Shown piece after piece: positions 49,681-57,654 of a stretch of 64,000 nucleotides of DNA. The notes under the pieces are model-generated. The model did not search any database. It had not been told where the DNA came from and saw only the letters and a list, made by a program, of their open reading frames with translations. This DNA is from CAZMXP01 sp964570285 (lineage in GTDB: Bacteria > Planctomycetota > PLA2): the NCBI GenBank assembly GCA_964570285.1, contig CAZMXP010000001.1:1-64000 (forward strand). The letters run 5' to 3'. The stretch's first letter is position 1, and each line of letters starts with the position of its first letter. A program made the translations under genes and the position numbers.

Positions 49681-51912
49681 TTGGCCATCCGTCTCTACCA
49701 TCTCGCGAGCGAACTCAACCTCCGGGGGAGCGAACTGCTCGACCGCCTCAAGGCGCGCGGCCTCGACCTGGGCTCGGTCATGGCGGTGCTCGACGAGGAG
49801 GCGACGCAGAAGGCGCGCCGGGTGGCGCTCGGCGAGGAGCAGATCGCGCGCCCCTCCACCCCGGGCGACTCGATGGAAATCAAGCTCCCGCCGCCGCTGG
49901 TGCCGGCGCCGGCTCGCCAGTTGCGCGCGCCGGCCCCGACCCGCGCCGGCGGGCGCCGCACCCCCGGCGGCGGCCCCGCGACCGGACCGTCGACGCAGCC
50001 CGGGACGCGCCCCGCGACCCAGGGCGGATCGAGCACCGGCGCCCCGCAGCAGCCGCAGCGGCGCGGCATCCGCATCTTCCGCCAGAAGGAGTCGCGGGAG
50101 AGGCGTTCGGCGGACAAGGCACGGGCCGAGGAGATGCTCTCGGGGCGCACGCTCGCGATCAACGTCCCGATCTCGCTCAAGGACTTCAGCCAGCAGATCG
50201 GCGTGAAGACCAACCAGCTCCTGCTCCACCTGATGCGGCAGAAGATCGTCGCCAACCCGAACACGACCCTCGACGAGGAGACGGTGCTCGTGCTGGCGGA
50301 GGCGTTCAACCGCACGATCGAGATCCAGAGCTCGAAGAGCGTCGAGGAGGAGCTCGCGGAGCTGCTCGACACCGGCGAGGAGGGCGAGGCGGAGGCGGGG
50401 ACGTTCCGGCCGCCGGTGGTCGCGGTGCTCGGCCACGTCGACCACGGCAAGACGTCGCTGCTCGACAAGATCCGCAAGACGCGCGTCGCCGCCGGCGAGG
50501 CGGGCGGCATCACGCAGCACATCGGCGCCTACAGCGTGAAGCTGCCCGGGGACCGGCGCATCACCTTCCTCGACACGCCGGGCCACGAGGCGTTCACCGC
50601 GATGCGCGCGCGCGGCGCGAAGATCACCGACATCGTGATCCTCCTCGTCGCCGCCGACGACGGCGTGATGCCGCAGACCGAGGAGGCGCTCAACCACGCC
50701 CGCGCCGCCGGCGTGCCGATCATCGTCGCGATGAACAAGTGCGACAAGCCCGAGGCGAACCCGGAGCGGGTGAAGCAGCAGCTCTCGGCGCTGAACCTCG
50801 CGCCCGAGGAGTGGGGCGGGATGACGAAGATGATCCCCGTCTCCGCGGTGACGGGCGAGGGCATCCCGGCGCTCCTCGAGCGCATCGCGCTCGAGGCGGA
50901 ACAGCTCGAACTCTCCGCGAACCCGGACCGCCCCGCCGAGGGGTTCGTCGTCGAGTCGCGCAAGGCCGTCGGGCGCGGCATCGTCGCCACGCTGCTCGTG
51001 AAGAACGGCACGCTGCACCGGGGCGACTTCATCCTCTGCGGCTCCTGCCAGGGCCGCGTGAAGGCCCTCACCGACGACCGGGGCAAGCCGGCCAAGTCCG
51101 CGCCGCCGAGCATGGCCGTCGAGGTGACCGGCCTCGACGAGGTGCCCGAGGCGGGATGGCCCTTCCAGGTGGTGCGCGACAAGGATCTCGCGAAGAAGGT
51201 CGCGAGCGAACGCTCCACCCGCCAGCGGGAGAAGGTGCTCGCGCAGAAGGCGCACAGCAGCTTCGAGAAGCTGATGGACCGGCTCGGCAGCCAGGACGTC
51301 GGCGAACTCCGCATCGTGCTGAAGGCGGACGTGAAGGGATCCATCGAGGCGATCAAGGGCAAGCTGGAGGAGCTCGGGACCGAGGAGGTCAAGATCAAGA
51401 TCCTCCACACCGCGGTGGGCGGCATCACGGAGTCGGACGTGCTCCTCGCGGAGGCCTCCCGCGCCCTGGTCATCGGCTTCCACGTGCTGCCCGACGCGAA
51501 GGCTCGGGCGCTGGCGGAGGAGCACCGCGTCCAGGTCCGCACCTACCAGATCATCTACGAGCTGCTCGACGACATCACCCGAGGGCTCGAGGGGCTGCTG
51601 CCCACCGAGAGCCACGAGGTCGTCATCGGCCACGCGGAGATCCGCAAGATCTTCCTCTACAAGAAGACGAAGATCGGCGGCTGCATGGTCGTCGACGGCG
51701 TCGCGCGCCGGAGCGCCCGCCTGCGCCTCAGCCGCGACGGCCGCGTCGTCGTGAACAACGGCGCTCTGGAGTCGTTGCGCCGGTTCACCGACGACGTGAA
51801 GGAAGTCAAGGAGGGGTTCGACTGCGGCCTGCGCATCGCGAACTACGACGACATCAAGGAGGGCGACATCCTCGAGTTCTACGAGGTGGAGGAGAAGCAG
51901 CGCACGCTCTAG
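49681..51912 (+). CDS. infB: Translation initiation factor IF-2
   Basis: 743 residues from a TTG, 3 bp after the nusA stop. IF2_N at the start (RLYHLASELNLRGSELLDRL), a Pro/Gly/Arg-rich linker, a second IF2_N-like part (about 160-215), then the GTPase domain: GHVDHGKTSLLDKI (G1), TFLDTPGHEAF (G3), MNKCDKPEANP (G4), followed by domains II-IV. Shorter than the E. coli protein (890) because of a reduced linker. It binds fMet-tRNA and joins the subunits. Confidence 0.95.
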   Translation: MAIRLYHLASELNLRGSELLDRLKARGLDLGSVMAVLDEEATQKARRVALGEEQIARPSTPGDSMEIKLPPPLVPAPARQLRAPAPTRAGGRRTPGGGPATGPSTQPGTRPATQGGSSTGAPQQPQRRGIRIFRQKESRERRSADKARAEEMLSGRTLAINVPISLKDFSQQIGVKTNQLLLHLMRQKIVANPNTTLDEETVLVLAEAFNRTIEIQSSKSVEEELAELLDTGEEGEAEAGTFRPPVVAVLGHVDHGKTSLLDKIRKTRVAAGEAGGITQHIGAYSVKLPGDRRITFLDTPGHEAFTAMRARGAKITDIVILLVAADDGVMPQTEEALNHARAAGVPIIVAMNKCDKPEANPERVKQQLSALNLAPEEWGGMTKMIPVSAVTGEGIPALLERIALEAEQLELSANPDRPAEGFVVESRKAVGRGIVATLLVKNGTLHRGDFILCGSCQGRVKALTDDRGKPAKSAPPSMAVEVTGLDEVPEAGWPFQVVRDKDLAKKVASERSTRQREKVLAQKAHSSFEKLMDRLGSQDVGELRIVLKADVKGSIEAIKGKLEELGTEEVKIKILHTAVGGITESDVLLAEASRALVIGFHVLPDAKARALAEEHRVQVRTYQIIYELLDDITRGLEGLLPTESHEVVIGHAEIRKIFLYKKTKIGGCMVVDGVARRSARLRLSRDGRVVVNNGALESLRRFTDDVKEVKEGFDCGLRIANYDDIKEGDILEFYEVEEKQRTL

Positions 51913-51937
51913 CCCGCTTCGCCTCCCGCGGTGACGT

Positions 51938-52228
51938 ATGGCGTCGGTCCACATCGGCGTGCTCCAGGTCGATCTCGCCATCGAGAGGGCGACCTCGCTC
52001 AAGGAGAAGCGGCAGGTGGTGCGCTCGGTCCTCGACCGCCTGCGGGAGACGTTCAACGTGAGCGCCAACGAGGTCGAGGACATGGACCTGCACCAGCGCG
52101 CCGGTCTCGCGTTCAGCGCGGTGAGCAACGACTCGCGCTACGTCCGCGGCCAGCTCCAGCAGATCCTCGAACACCTGCGCCGCCATCCGGTCGCGCGCGT
52201 GATCGACCACCAGATCGAGATCCTCTAG
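51938..52228 (+). CDS. DUF503 family protein
   Basis: 96 residues. VHIGVLQVDLAIERATSLKEKRQVVRSVLDRL and FSAVSNDSRYVRGQLQQIL match DUF503 (YlxP-type), which is found between infB and rbfA in many bacteria. It is a small dimeric alpha/beta protein of unknown role, perhaps in ribosome maturation. Both neighbours fit this placement. Confidence 0.9.
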   Translation: MASVHIGVLQVDLAIERATSLKEKRQVVRSVLDRLRETFNVSANEVEDMDLHQRAGLAFSAVSNDSRYVRGQLQQILEHLRRHPVARVIDHQIEIL

Positions 52229-52231
52229 ACG

Positions 52232-52657
52232 ATGCCCGACAGCCGCCGCCTCCTCCGCCTCGAACAGGCGATCCTCGAGACCGTCGGCCCCCTGGTCGCC
52301 CACGGGCTCGCGGACCCGCGCCTCTCGATGGTCACCGTCACCCGCGTGAAGCTGAGCCCCGACCTCTCGATCGCGCGCGTGCACTGGTCCTGCCTCGGGA
52401 GCGAGGCCGACCGCACGAAGGCCTCCCGCGCCCTCGCCCACGCGCGCGGCCACATGCAGCGTGCCGTCGCGAAGAGCCTGCGCACCCGGACGACCCCCCA
52501 CCTTGTCTTCCACTTCGACACGGCGGTCGAGGGCGCCGACAAGATCGACCGCCTCCTCCAGCAGATCGCCCGCGAACGGGAGTCCCGCCCCGCGCCCCCC
52601 CCCGCGCCCCAGGGTGGTTCGGGGGAGTCCGCGCCCCCCCCCGCCCCCCCGCAGTGA
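52232..52657 (+). CDS. rbfA: Ribosome-binding factor A
   Basis: 141 residues. KH-like RbfA domain: LLRLEQAILETVGPLVAHGLADPRLSMVTVTRVKLSPDLSIARVHWS, then TPHLVFHFDTAVEGADKIDRLLQQI. The C-terminus adds a Pro/Gly-rich tail encoded by G/C tracts. It matures the 30S subunit. ATG 52232, three bases after the DUF503 stop. A bidirectional terminator begins at its stop codon. Confidence 0.92.
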   Translation: MPDSRRLLRLEQAILETVGPLVAHGLADPRLSMVTVTRVKLSPDLSIARVHWSCLGSEADRTKASRALAHARGHMQRAVAKSLRTRTTPHLVFHFDTAVEGADKIDRLLQQIARERESRPAPPPAPQGGSGESAPPPAPPQ

Positions 52658-52703
52658 CCCCAAAACAAGGCCTGGCCGCTCGGGGCCAGGCGTTGTTTTG
52701 GGG
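52658..52703. terminator. Bidirectional terminator after rbfA/tRNA-His
   Basis: Arms 52658-52676 and 52684-52703: CCCCAAAACAA-G-GCCTGGCC with GGCCAGGC-G-TTGTTTTGGGG, one G-G mismatch, GC-rich core with A- and T-rich flanks. It serves rbfA on the plus strand and tRNA-His on the minus strand. The right arm overlaps the encoded CCA and discriminator of the tRNA. Confidence 0.8.
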
Positions 52704-52776
52704 TGGCTAACCGGACTTGAACCGGCGACCCCCAGATCCACAATCTGGTGCTCTAACCAGCTGAGCTATAGCCACC
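52699..52776 (-). tRNA. tRNA-His (GTG)
   Basis: Acceptor stem GTGGCTA/TAGCCAC with the extra G-1 facing C73, GCTC D-stem, anticodon stem CCAGA/TCTGG with loop TTGTGGA (anticodon GTG), and a TTCAAGT T-loop. The CCA end is encoded (complement of 52699-52701). Confidence 0.95.
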
Positions 52777-52877
52777 ATCGGGACGTTGCGCGATGAACTT
52801 ACCCCGCCGCAGGCGGAGATCAAGTGTATAGCCGCTCCCATGGGGAGGAGGACCGGTAGAATGGGCGTCCAATCCCC

Positions 52878-54170
52878 ATGATTTCACTCCGGAATCTCCC
52901 CTGGAGCGCGCTGCTGATCGCGGGTGCGTGCGCCCTCTCCCTCGGCGGGTGCGGCAGCGGGACGATCGGCGACCTCTTCCACGCGTTCCCGCAGGAGGTG
53001 TTCCGGCCCCCCGACCAGGGCCCTCCGACGCCGCCCCCGGGCGGGGGAGGAGGCTTCACGGCGGGCGAGGTGAAATTCCTCGAGGCGGCGCAGGGGGTCT
53101 CGGGGGATGTGCGCAACATCGCGCTGGCGCAGGTGGGCGCGCGCACCCTCGCCTTTCTCGCGGCGGGCACAAGCGGCTGCCACGTCGTCGACGTGACCAA
53201 GCCGGAGCTGGTGAACTCGACCTCCTACGTGACGACGATCCGCGCGTCGAATCTCACCGCACCGGCGGCGATCGACGGAGGACGCGTGGACGCCGTCGCC
53301 GTGATCGACAACGCCTACGTCGTCTGCGTCGCCGTGGGCACCGCGGCGCCCAACGCCGTGACGGTCTTCCACATCCCGACGCTGGTCGCCGCCGCGACGT
53401 CGCCCGGCGCGAATCTCTCGGCGGCCTACGTCCCGGGCACCGGGGGCATCCCGGTGCCGGGCACGGCGACCGGAAAGGCGGGAGGCGTGTCCGGGGCCGG
53501 GAGCGTCTTCGTCGTCGCGACCGGGGGGCCCGCGCTCGGCTTCGGGGTGATCACGCCGGGCAGTCCCGGCGCCTGGACGGCGCTGCCGGCCTTCACCTCC
53601 GCGGCGTCGCCGGCGGTGGACCGCTTCCTCGACGCGTTCCTCCGCTTCCCGAACATCTATGTGTCGGTGCAGTCCGGGACCACCTTCGGCATCCTCGCGC
53701 TCAATGTCACGCTCTCCCCCGCGCCCGCCGTGACGGTGGCGACGCCGGAGGTGATCGCGATCCCAGGGGACTTCCCCCTCGTCGCGAGCGACTCGATCAG
53801 CGGGCCCGCCAACTTCCCGCTCGACCTCGACGTGGACACAAGCAACCTCTTCATCGGCGGCGACGACGAGGTGCAGATCTTCAACGTGACCAACCCGGTG
53901 CTGCCCGCGCCGCTCAACATCGCGCAGAACACCGGCGTGGACACGATCGCCGTGGAGGCGAGCGGCGGCTTCTTCGCGGTCGGCGCCGGGGACCGCGTGC
54001 GCGTCTACAGCACGCTCACCGGCCAGCCCCTGCAGACCGCGTCCGTCACGTTCACCGGTACGTTCGCGATCCGAGGCGTCGCGCTCCACTCCTCCTCGGC
54101 GGGGCGCTTCGTCCTCTGTTGCGGGGGGACGCGCGGCCTGCGCATCGTGCAGTGGAGCAACATCCCGTGA
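52878..54170 (+). CDS. Beta-propeller lipoprotein (LVIVD-like repeats)
   Basis: 430 residues. Lipobox LSLGGCGSG after a signal peptide. After a Pro/Gly-rich spacer come repeats such as VRNIALAQVGARTLAFLAAGTSGCHVVDVT and VQIFNVTNPVLPAPLNI and a last blade IRGVALHSSSAGRFVLCCGGTRGLRIVQ, similar to LVIVD-type propellers. Surface-located, of unknown function. Its stop overlaps the next gene (GTGA), a TPR protein, so the two may act together. Confidence 0.7.
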   Translation: MISLRNLPWSALLIAGACALSLGGCGSGTIGDLFHAFPQEVFRPPDQGPPTPPPGGGGGFTAGEVKFLEAAQGVSGDVRNIALAQVGARTLAFLAAGTSGCHVVDVTKPELVNSTSYVTTIRASNLTAPAAIDGGRVDAVAVIDNAYVVCVAVGTAAPNAVTVFHIPTLVAAATSPGANLSAAYVPGTGGIPVPGTATGKAGGVSGAGSVFVVATGGPALGFGVITPGSPGAWTALPAFTSAASPAVDRFLDAFLRFPNIYVSVQSGTTFGILALNVTLSPAPAVTVATPEVIAIPGDFPLVASDSISGPANFPLDLDVDTSNLFIGGDDEVQIFNVTNPVLPAPLNIAQNTGVDTIAVEASGGFFAVGAGDRVRVYSTLTGQPLQTASVTFTGTFAIRGVALHSSSAGRFVLCCGGTRGLRIVQWSNIP

Positions 54171-55435
54171 GCCCGACCCGCCTCCGCGCGCGCGCGCCCC
54201 GGTCCGCGCTCGCGCTGCCCCTCCTTGTTCTCCTCCCGCTCGCGGCGGCCCTCCGGGCCCAGGAGAATCCCTATCTGGCCGCGGTGGACGAGGGCCGGAA
54301 GCTCTACTTCGAGCGCAAGTACGAGGCCGCGCTCGGCCACTTCGTCAAGGCGAGACAGATCTACCCCCGGGACTGGCGCGGCCACACGTGGCAGGCCTTC
54401 ACGCTGCTGCAGATGGCGATCGAGGAGACCGACCCGCGGCGGCGGGCCGGCCTCATCGACGAGGCCGAGGCGATGACCGGGGCCCCGCTGCTGAAGCAGG
54501 CGGGGCTGCTCTGGCAGGACCCGCTGCGCTACTACCTGCTCGGGATGATCGCGGCGCTCCGCGGCGACCACGCGCGGGCCTTCGACGCGCTCGCGAAGGC
54601 TCGCACCGCCCGGCCCGACCTCTTCCACCCCTACGCGGCGGAGCTCGACCTCAAGCAGATCGTCGATACCGCCTACGCGCGCACCTGCATGGACATCGGC
54701 AAGAGCATGATCGTCGAGGGCAAGTGGCCCGAGGCGGACGAGATCCTGCAGCAGGCCTACCGCATCTTCGTCGAGTACGGGCGCATGGAAGACACCGCGA
54801 TGAAGGAGCTTCGCCGCCACCTCGCCGTGGTGGACGAGTCCCTGGGGCGCTTCGACCGCGCCATCGAGCACCTGAGGACCTGCATCGACCTCAACGCGGA
54901 CAACCCGGAGCTGCAGACCGAGTTCAAGGCGACGATCGCGATGATCTACATGGCGAACGAGCGCCTCGAGGAGGGCATCGCGGCGCTCGACAAGCTGCCC
55001 GCGGACTGCACCCACCCCGAGTACATCGCCGCCCGCGCGAAGGCCTTCCACAAGCTGGCCGAGGACGGCCTCGATCCGGCGAAGGTCGCGACGGCCCTCG
55101 CCTACTACCGCAAGGCGATGGCGGTCTATCCGAAGGAGGACGTCTACCGGCTCGTCATCGACTACGTGAAGCTGCTCAAGGAGACGGTCTCCGCGGCCAA
55201 CCGCGACGCGAAGCGGCCGGAGCTCGAAGAGGCGATCGGCATGCTGGAGCGCGAGAAGGACATCCGGCCCGAGTGTCCCGACATCTACTGGTCGATCTAC
55301 CAGATCTTCCTGCTGATGGGCGAGGAGGAGAAGGCCCTCGCGGCGCAGCGCCTCTACGAGCGCAAGAAGGAGGAGTACAAGAACGTGGCCCGCTTCGATG
55401 CGCGCGGTCGCCCCCGCTGCAACTCCGGCGGCTAG
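54167..55435 (+). CDS. Exported TPR-repeat protein
   Basis: 422 residues from a GTG overlapping the propeller gene. Signal peptide (LALPLLVLLPLAAALRA). Then several TPRs: KLYFERKYEAALGHFVKARQIYP, ALRGDHARAFDALAKARTARPD, ESLGRFDRAIEHLRTCIDLNADNP, NERLEEGIAALDKLP and LAYYRKAMAVYPKED. Likely a periplasmic scaffold in a complex with the propeller lipoprotein. A strong hairpin follows the stop. Confidence 0.75.
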   Translation: MSPTRLRARAPRSALALPLLVLLPLAAALRAQENPYLAAVDEGRKLYFERKYEAALGHFVKARQIYPRDWRGHTWQAFTLLQMAIEETDPRRRAGLIDEAEAMTGAPLLKQAGLLWQDPLRYYLLGMIAALRGDHARAFDALAKARTARPDLFHPYAAELDLKQIVDTAYARTCMDIGKSMIVEGKWPEADEILQQAYRIFVEYGRMEDTAMKELRRHLAVVDESLGRFDRAIEHLRTCIDLNADNPELQTEFKATIAMIYMANERLEEGIAALDKLPADCTHPEYIAARAKAFHKLAEDGLDPAKVATALAYYRKAMAVYPKEDVYRLVIDYVKLLKETVSAANRDAKRPELEEAIGMLEREKDIRPECPDIYWSIYQIFLLMGEEEKALAAQRLYERKKEEYKNVARFDARGRPRCNSGG

Positions 55436-55466
55436 GAGTTTGTCCGACTATTCGTCGGACAAACTC
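55436..55466. terminator. Hairpin between convergent genes
   Basis: Perfect 13-bp stem: 55436-55448 with 55454-55466, 5-nt loop. It starts one base after the TPR stop codon. There is no clear T-run on either strand, so it may act as a barrier, processing end or rho-assisted terminator for both converging transcripts. Confidence 0.65.
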
Positions 55467-55540
55467 TCAAGTGAGAGGGGGTTCGCGGTCGGTGCCCGGC
55501 CGCAGGTTGCGTGGCTGAAGGCCCTGACCCGGAGAAGCTC

Positions 55541-57439
55541 CTACTCCTGCACGATCTCGACGTGGCGATCGACGCCGGGGATCGTGTGCGTGGTCCTCTC
55601 CCGGTTGGGCCAGCGGACCTCGACCGTCACCTCGCCCGTGTGCGTGCCGAGCCCGACGTGGATGCGAGGATCGTTGCAGCCGAGGAAGCTCTGCCCGCGG
55701 CGCGTCTCGATCGTCTGCGCCGTCGCCCCGGCGCGCACGACGACGAGACTCCCGATCGCGTCGCGGTTCGACTTCCGCGAGGGGTTGCCCCGCAGCAGGA
55801 TCTGCAGCCAGTGGCCGCTCGCGCTCCCGCGCTCGTTGATCAGCAGGTCCGGCGTGTCGTTGAGGTTCGTGACGAGGATGTCCAGGTCGCCGTCGTTGTC
55901 GACATCCACGAGGCCGGCCCCGCGGCTGCTCTTGCGGATCGCGAGCCCCGGGCCCATCTGGTCGGTCACCTGCACGAAGCGCAGCCGTTCGCCCGGCGCC
56001 GACTCGTTGCGGAACATCATGTTGAGCTGCTCGAAGGACATCTTGAGCGCCCGGACGTCCGGACTCGGGTCGTCCACCTGCGGATAGACGTGTCCGTTCG
56101 CGAAGAAGATGTCGCGGTCGCCGTCGTGGTCGTAGTCGAAGCAGAGGAGGCCCCAGCCGAGCGCGTTGTAGACCTCCTTCTTCACGCCGGCGCGCGTCGA
56201 GTAGTCCCGGAACCCGATCTGCCCGCGCGCGTCGCGCTCGGCGACGTAGATGTTGTTGGTCTGCAGCGCGAAGTTGGTCTTCAGGATGTCGAGAAGGCCG
56301 TCGTTGTTGACGTCGGCCGTGTCGGCCCCCATGCCCGCGAGATCCTCGCCCATCTCGCCGAGCGCGATCGCGTACTCCGCCGCGCACTCGCGGAAGGTCC
56401 CGTCCCCGCGGCTCTCGAAGTAGAACGACGGGCAGGAGTCGTTGGCGACGTAGAGGTCGAGCCAGCCGTCGCCGTTGAGGTCGGTGAAGAGCGGCTGGAA
56501 GCCGTAGAGCGGGCCGGTGCGGTCCTTCTCCTTGTCGCGGAAGACCCCGCTCTCCTTCGTCACGTCCGCGAAGCGCATCGCCCCGTCGCGCCCGCCGAGC
56601 CCGCGATAGAGATGGTCCTGCTGCCCCGGCAGCCCCTGTGGCCCGCAGTAGACCTTGAGCCCCTGCCACTTGCAGACCGCGGCGTTGAGGATCGCATTCG
56701 TCACGGGATCGCGCTCGATCGACTTGTCGCCCCGCATCCACTTGAACATGTCCGCGTAGTTGGCGATGTAGACGTCGAGGAGGCCGTCCCCGTCATAGTC
56801 GGCGCAGGCGATGCCGGTGGACCACTCGAAGTCCTCTCCGGCGACGCCGGCCGCTTCCGCGACGTCGGTGAAATGGCCCGTGCCGTCGTTCACGTAGAGC
56901 CGGTTGCGGCCGATGTTGGTGACGATCAGGTCCTGGTCGCCGTCGTCGTCGAGGTCGCAGGCGCATGCGCCAAAGCTCCAGCGGTCGTCGTCGACGCCGC
57001 GCGCCGACGCCTCGTCGACGAAGGTGCCGTCCGGCTGCTGGATGTAGAGCGCGTCGCGGGGACGATCCTCCCCGTCGTAGAGCTGGTCGCGCTGCGGACC
57101 GACGAGCCAGCTCCCGTTCGGGATGTGGAAGTCCATCCGGCCGTCCCCGTTGGCGTCGAAGACCGCGACACCCGGGGCCACCGCGCTCATGATGAACTGC
57201 TTCTCCTTCGGCTCGCCTGTGCGGTTGAGCAGCGTGATGCCGCGCGCCCTCGCGGCGTCCACGAACCAGGGGGCCTCGGGGGCAGCGGGCGGAGGCGCCG
57301 CCGCCCCCTCCCCGGGCCCCTCCCCATCGGCCTCCGCCGGGTCCTGCGGGAGGGGGCGCGCCCCTCCCTCCCCGGACCGGAGGATCCAGGCCCCGGCGGC
57401 GACAACGAGAAGGATCAGCAGCAGCAGCACTCCGCGCAT
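55541..57439 (-). CDS. CRTAC1-type FG-GAP/ASPIC-UnbV protein
   Basis: 632 residues, start ATG 57439 with a membrane anchor (GVLLLLILLVVAAGAWIL). FG-GAP/VCBS repeats follow (APGVAVFDANGDGRMDFHI, DYDGDGLLDVYIANY, FTDLNGDGWLDLYVAND, DYDHDGDRDIFFANG, DVDNDGDLDILVTNL), each with a DxDxDGxxD calcium loop. The C-terminal ASPIC/UnbV domain is also present (IGSLVVVRAGATAQTIETRRG, HVGLGTHTGEVTVEVRWP). Such CRTAC1-like proteins are abundant in Planctomycetota; substrates are unknown. An upstream in-frame Met (57607) would give a non-signal-like N-terminus and is rejected. Confidence 0.85.
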   Translation of the reverse strand: MRGVLLLLILLVVAAGAWILRSGEGGARPLPQDPAEADGEGPGEGAAAPPPAAPEAPWFVDAARARGITLLNRTGEPKEKQFIMSAVAPGVAVFDANGDGRMDFHIPNGSWLVGPQRDQLYDGEDRPRDALYIQQPDGTFVDEASARGVDDDRWSFGACACDLDDDGDQDLIVTNIGRNRLYVNDGTGHFTDVAEAAGVAGEDFEWSTGIACADYDGDGLLDVYIANYADMFKWMRGDKSIERDPVTNAILNAAVCKWQGLKVYCGPQGLPGQQDHLYRGLGGRDGAMRFADVTKESGVFRDKEKDRTGPLYGFQPLFTDLNGDGWLDLYVANDSCPSFYFESRGDGTFRECAAEYAIALGEMGEDLAGMGADTADVNNDGLLDILKTNFALQTNNIYVAERDARGQIGFRDYSTRAGVKKEVYNALGWGLLCFDYDHDGDRDIFFANGHVYPQVDDPSPDVRALKMSFEQLNMMFRNESAPGERLRFVQVTDQMGPGLAIRKSSRGAGLVDVDNDGDLDILVTNLNDTPDLLINERGSASGHWLQILLRGNPSRKSNRDAIGSLVVVRAGATAQTIETRRGQSFLGCNDPRIHVGLGTHTGEVTVEVRWPNRERTTHTIPGVDRHVEIVQE

Positions 57440-57654
57440 CGGGTGGATTCTATGCGCTCTTGGCGCTCCCCCGCCGCTCCCGGCCGCCGACGGGGCGGGC
57501 GGCGGTTCCTGTCGGTGACGAAGGGGAGAATTCCGGGTCGCGTCCGGGTGGTCGGGGAGGCGGTTTTCTCCTTGCCCGGATACGACAGGTTGTATAGGAT
57601 CGCTCACTCACCACAAGATGTTGGATCGCGGAAGACCGGACTGAAAGGGCGAGC

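Noticed and set aside
57440..57654. Cobalamin riboswitch or NrdR boxes upstream of nrdJ
   Set aside because: No GCCACTG-type core and no paired ACAxxATAT boxes were found in the 215-bp gap.
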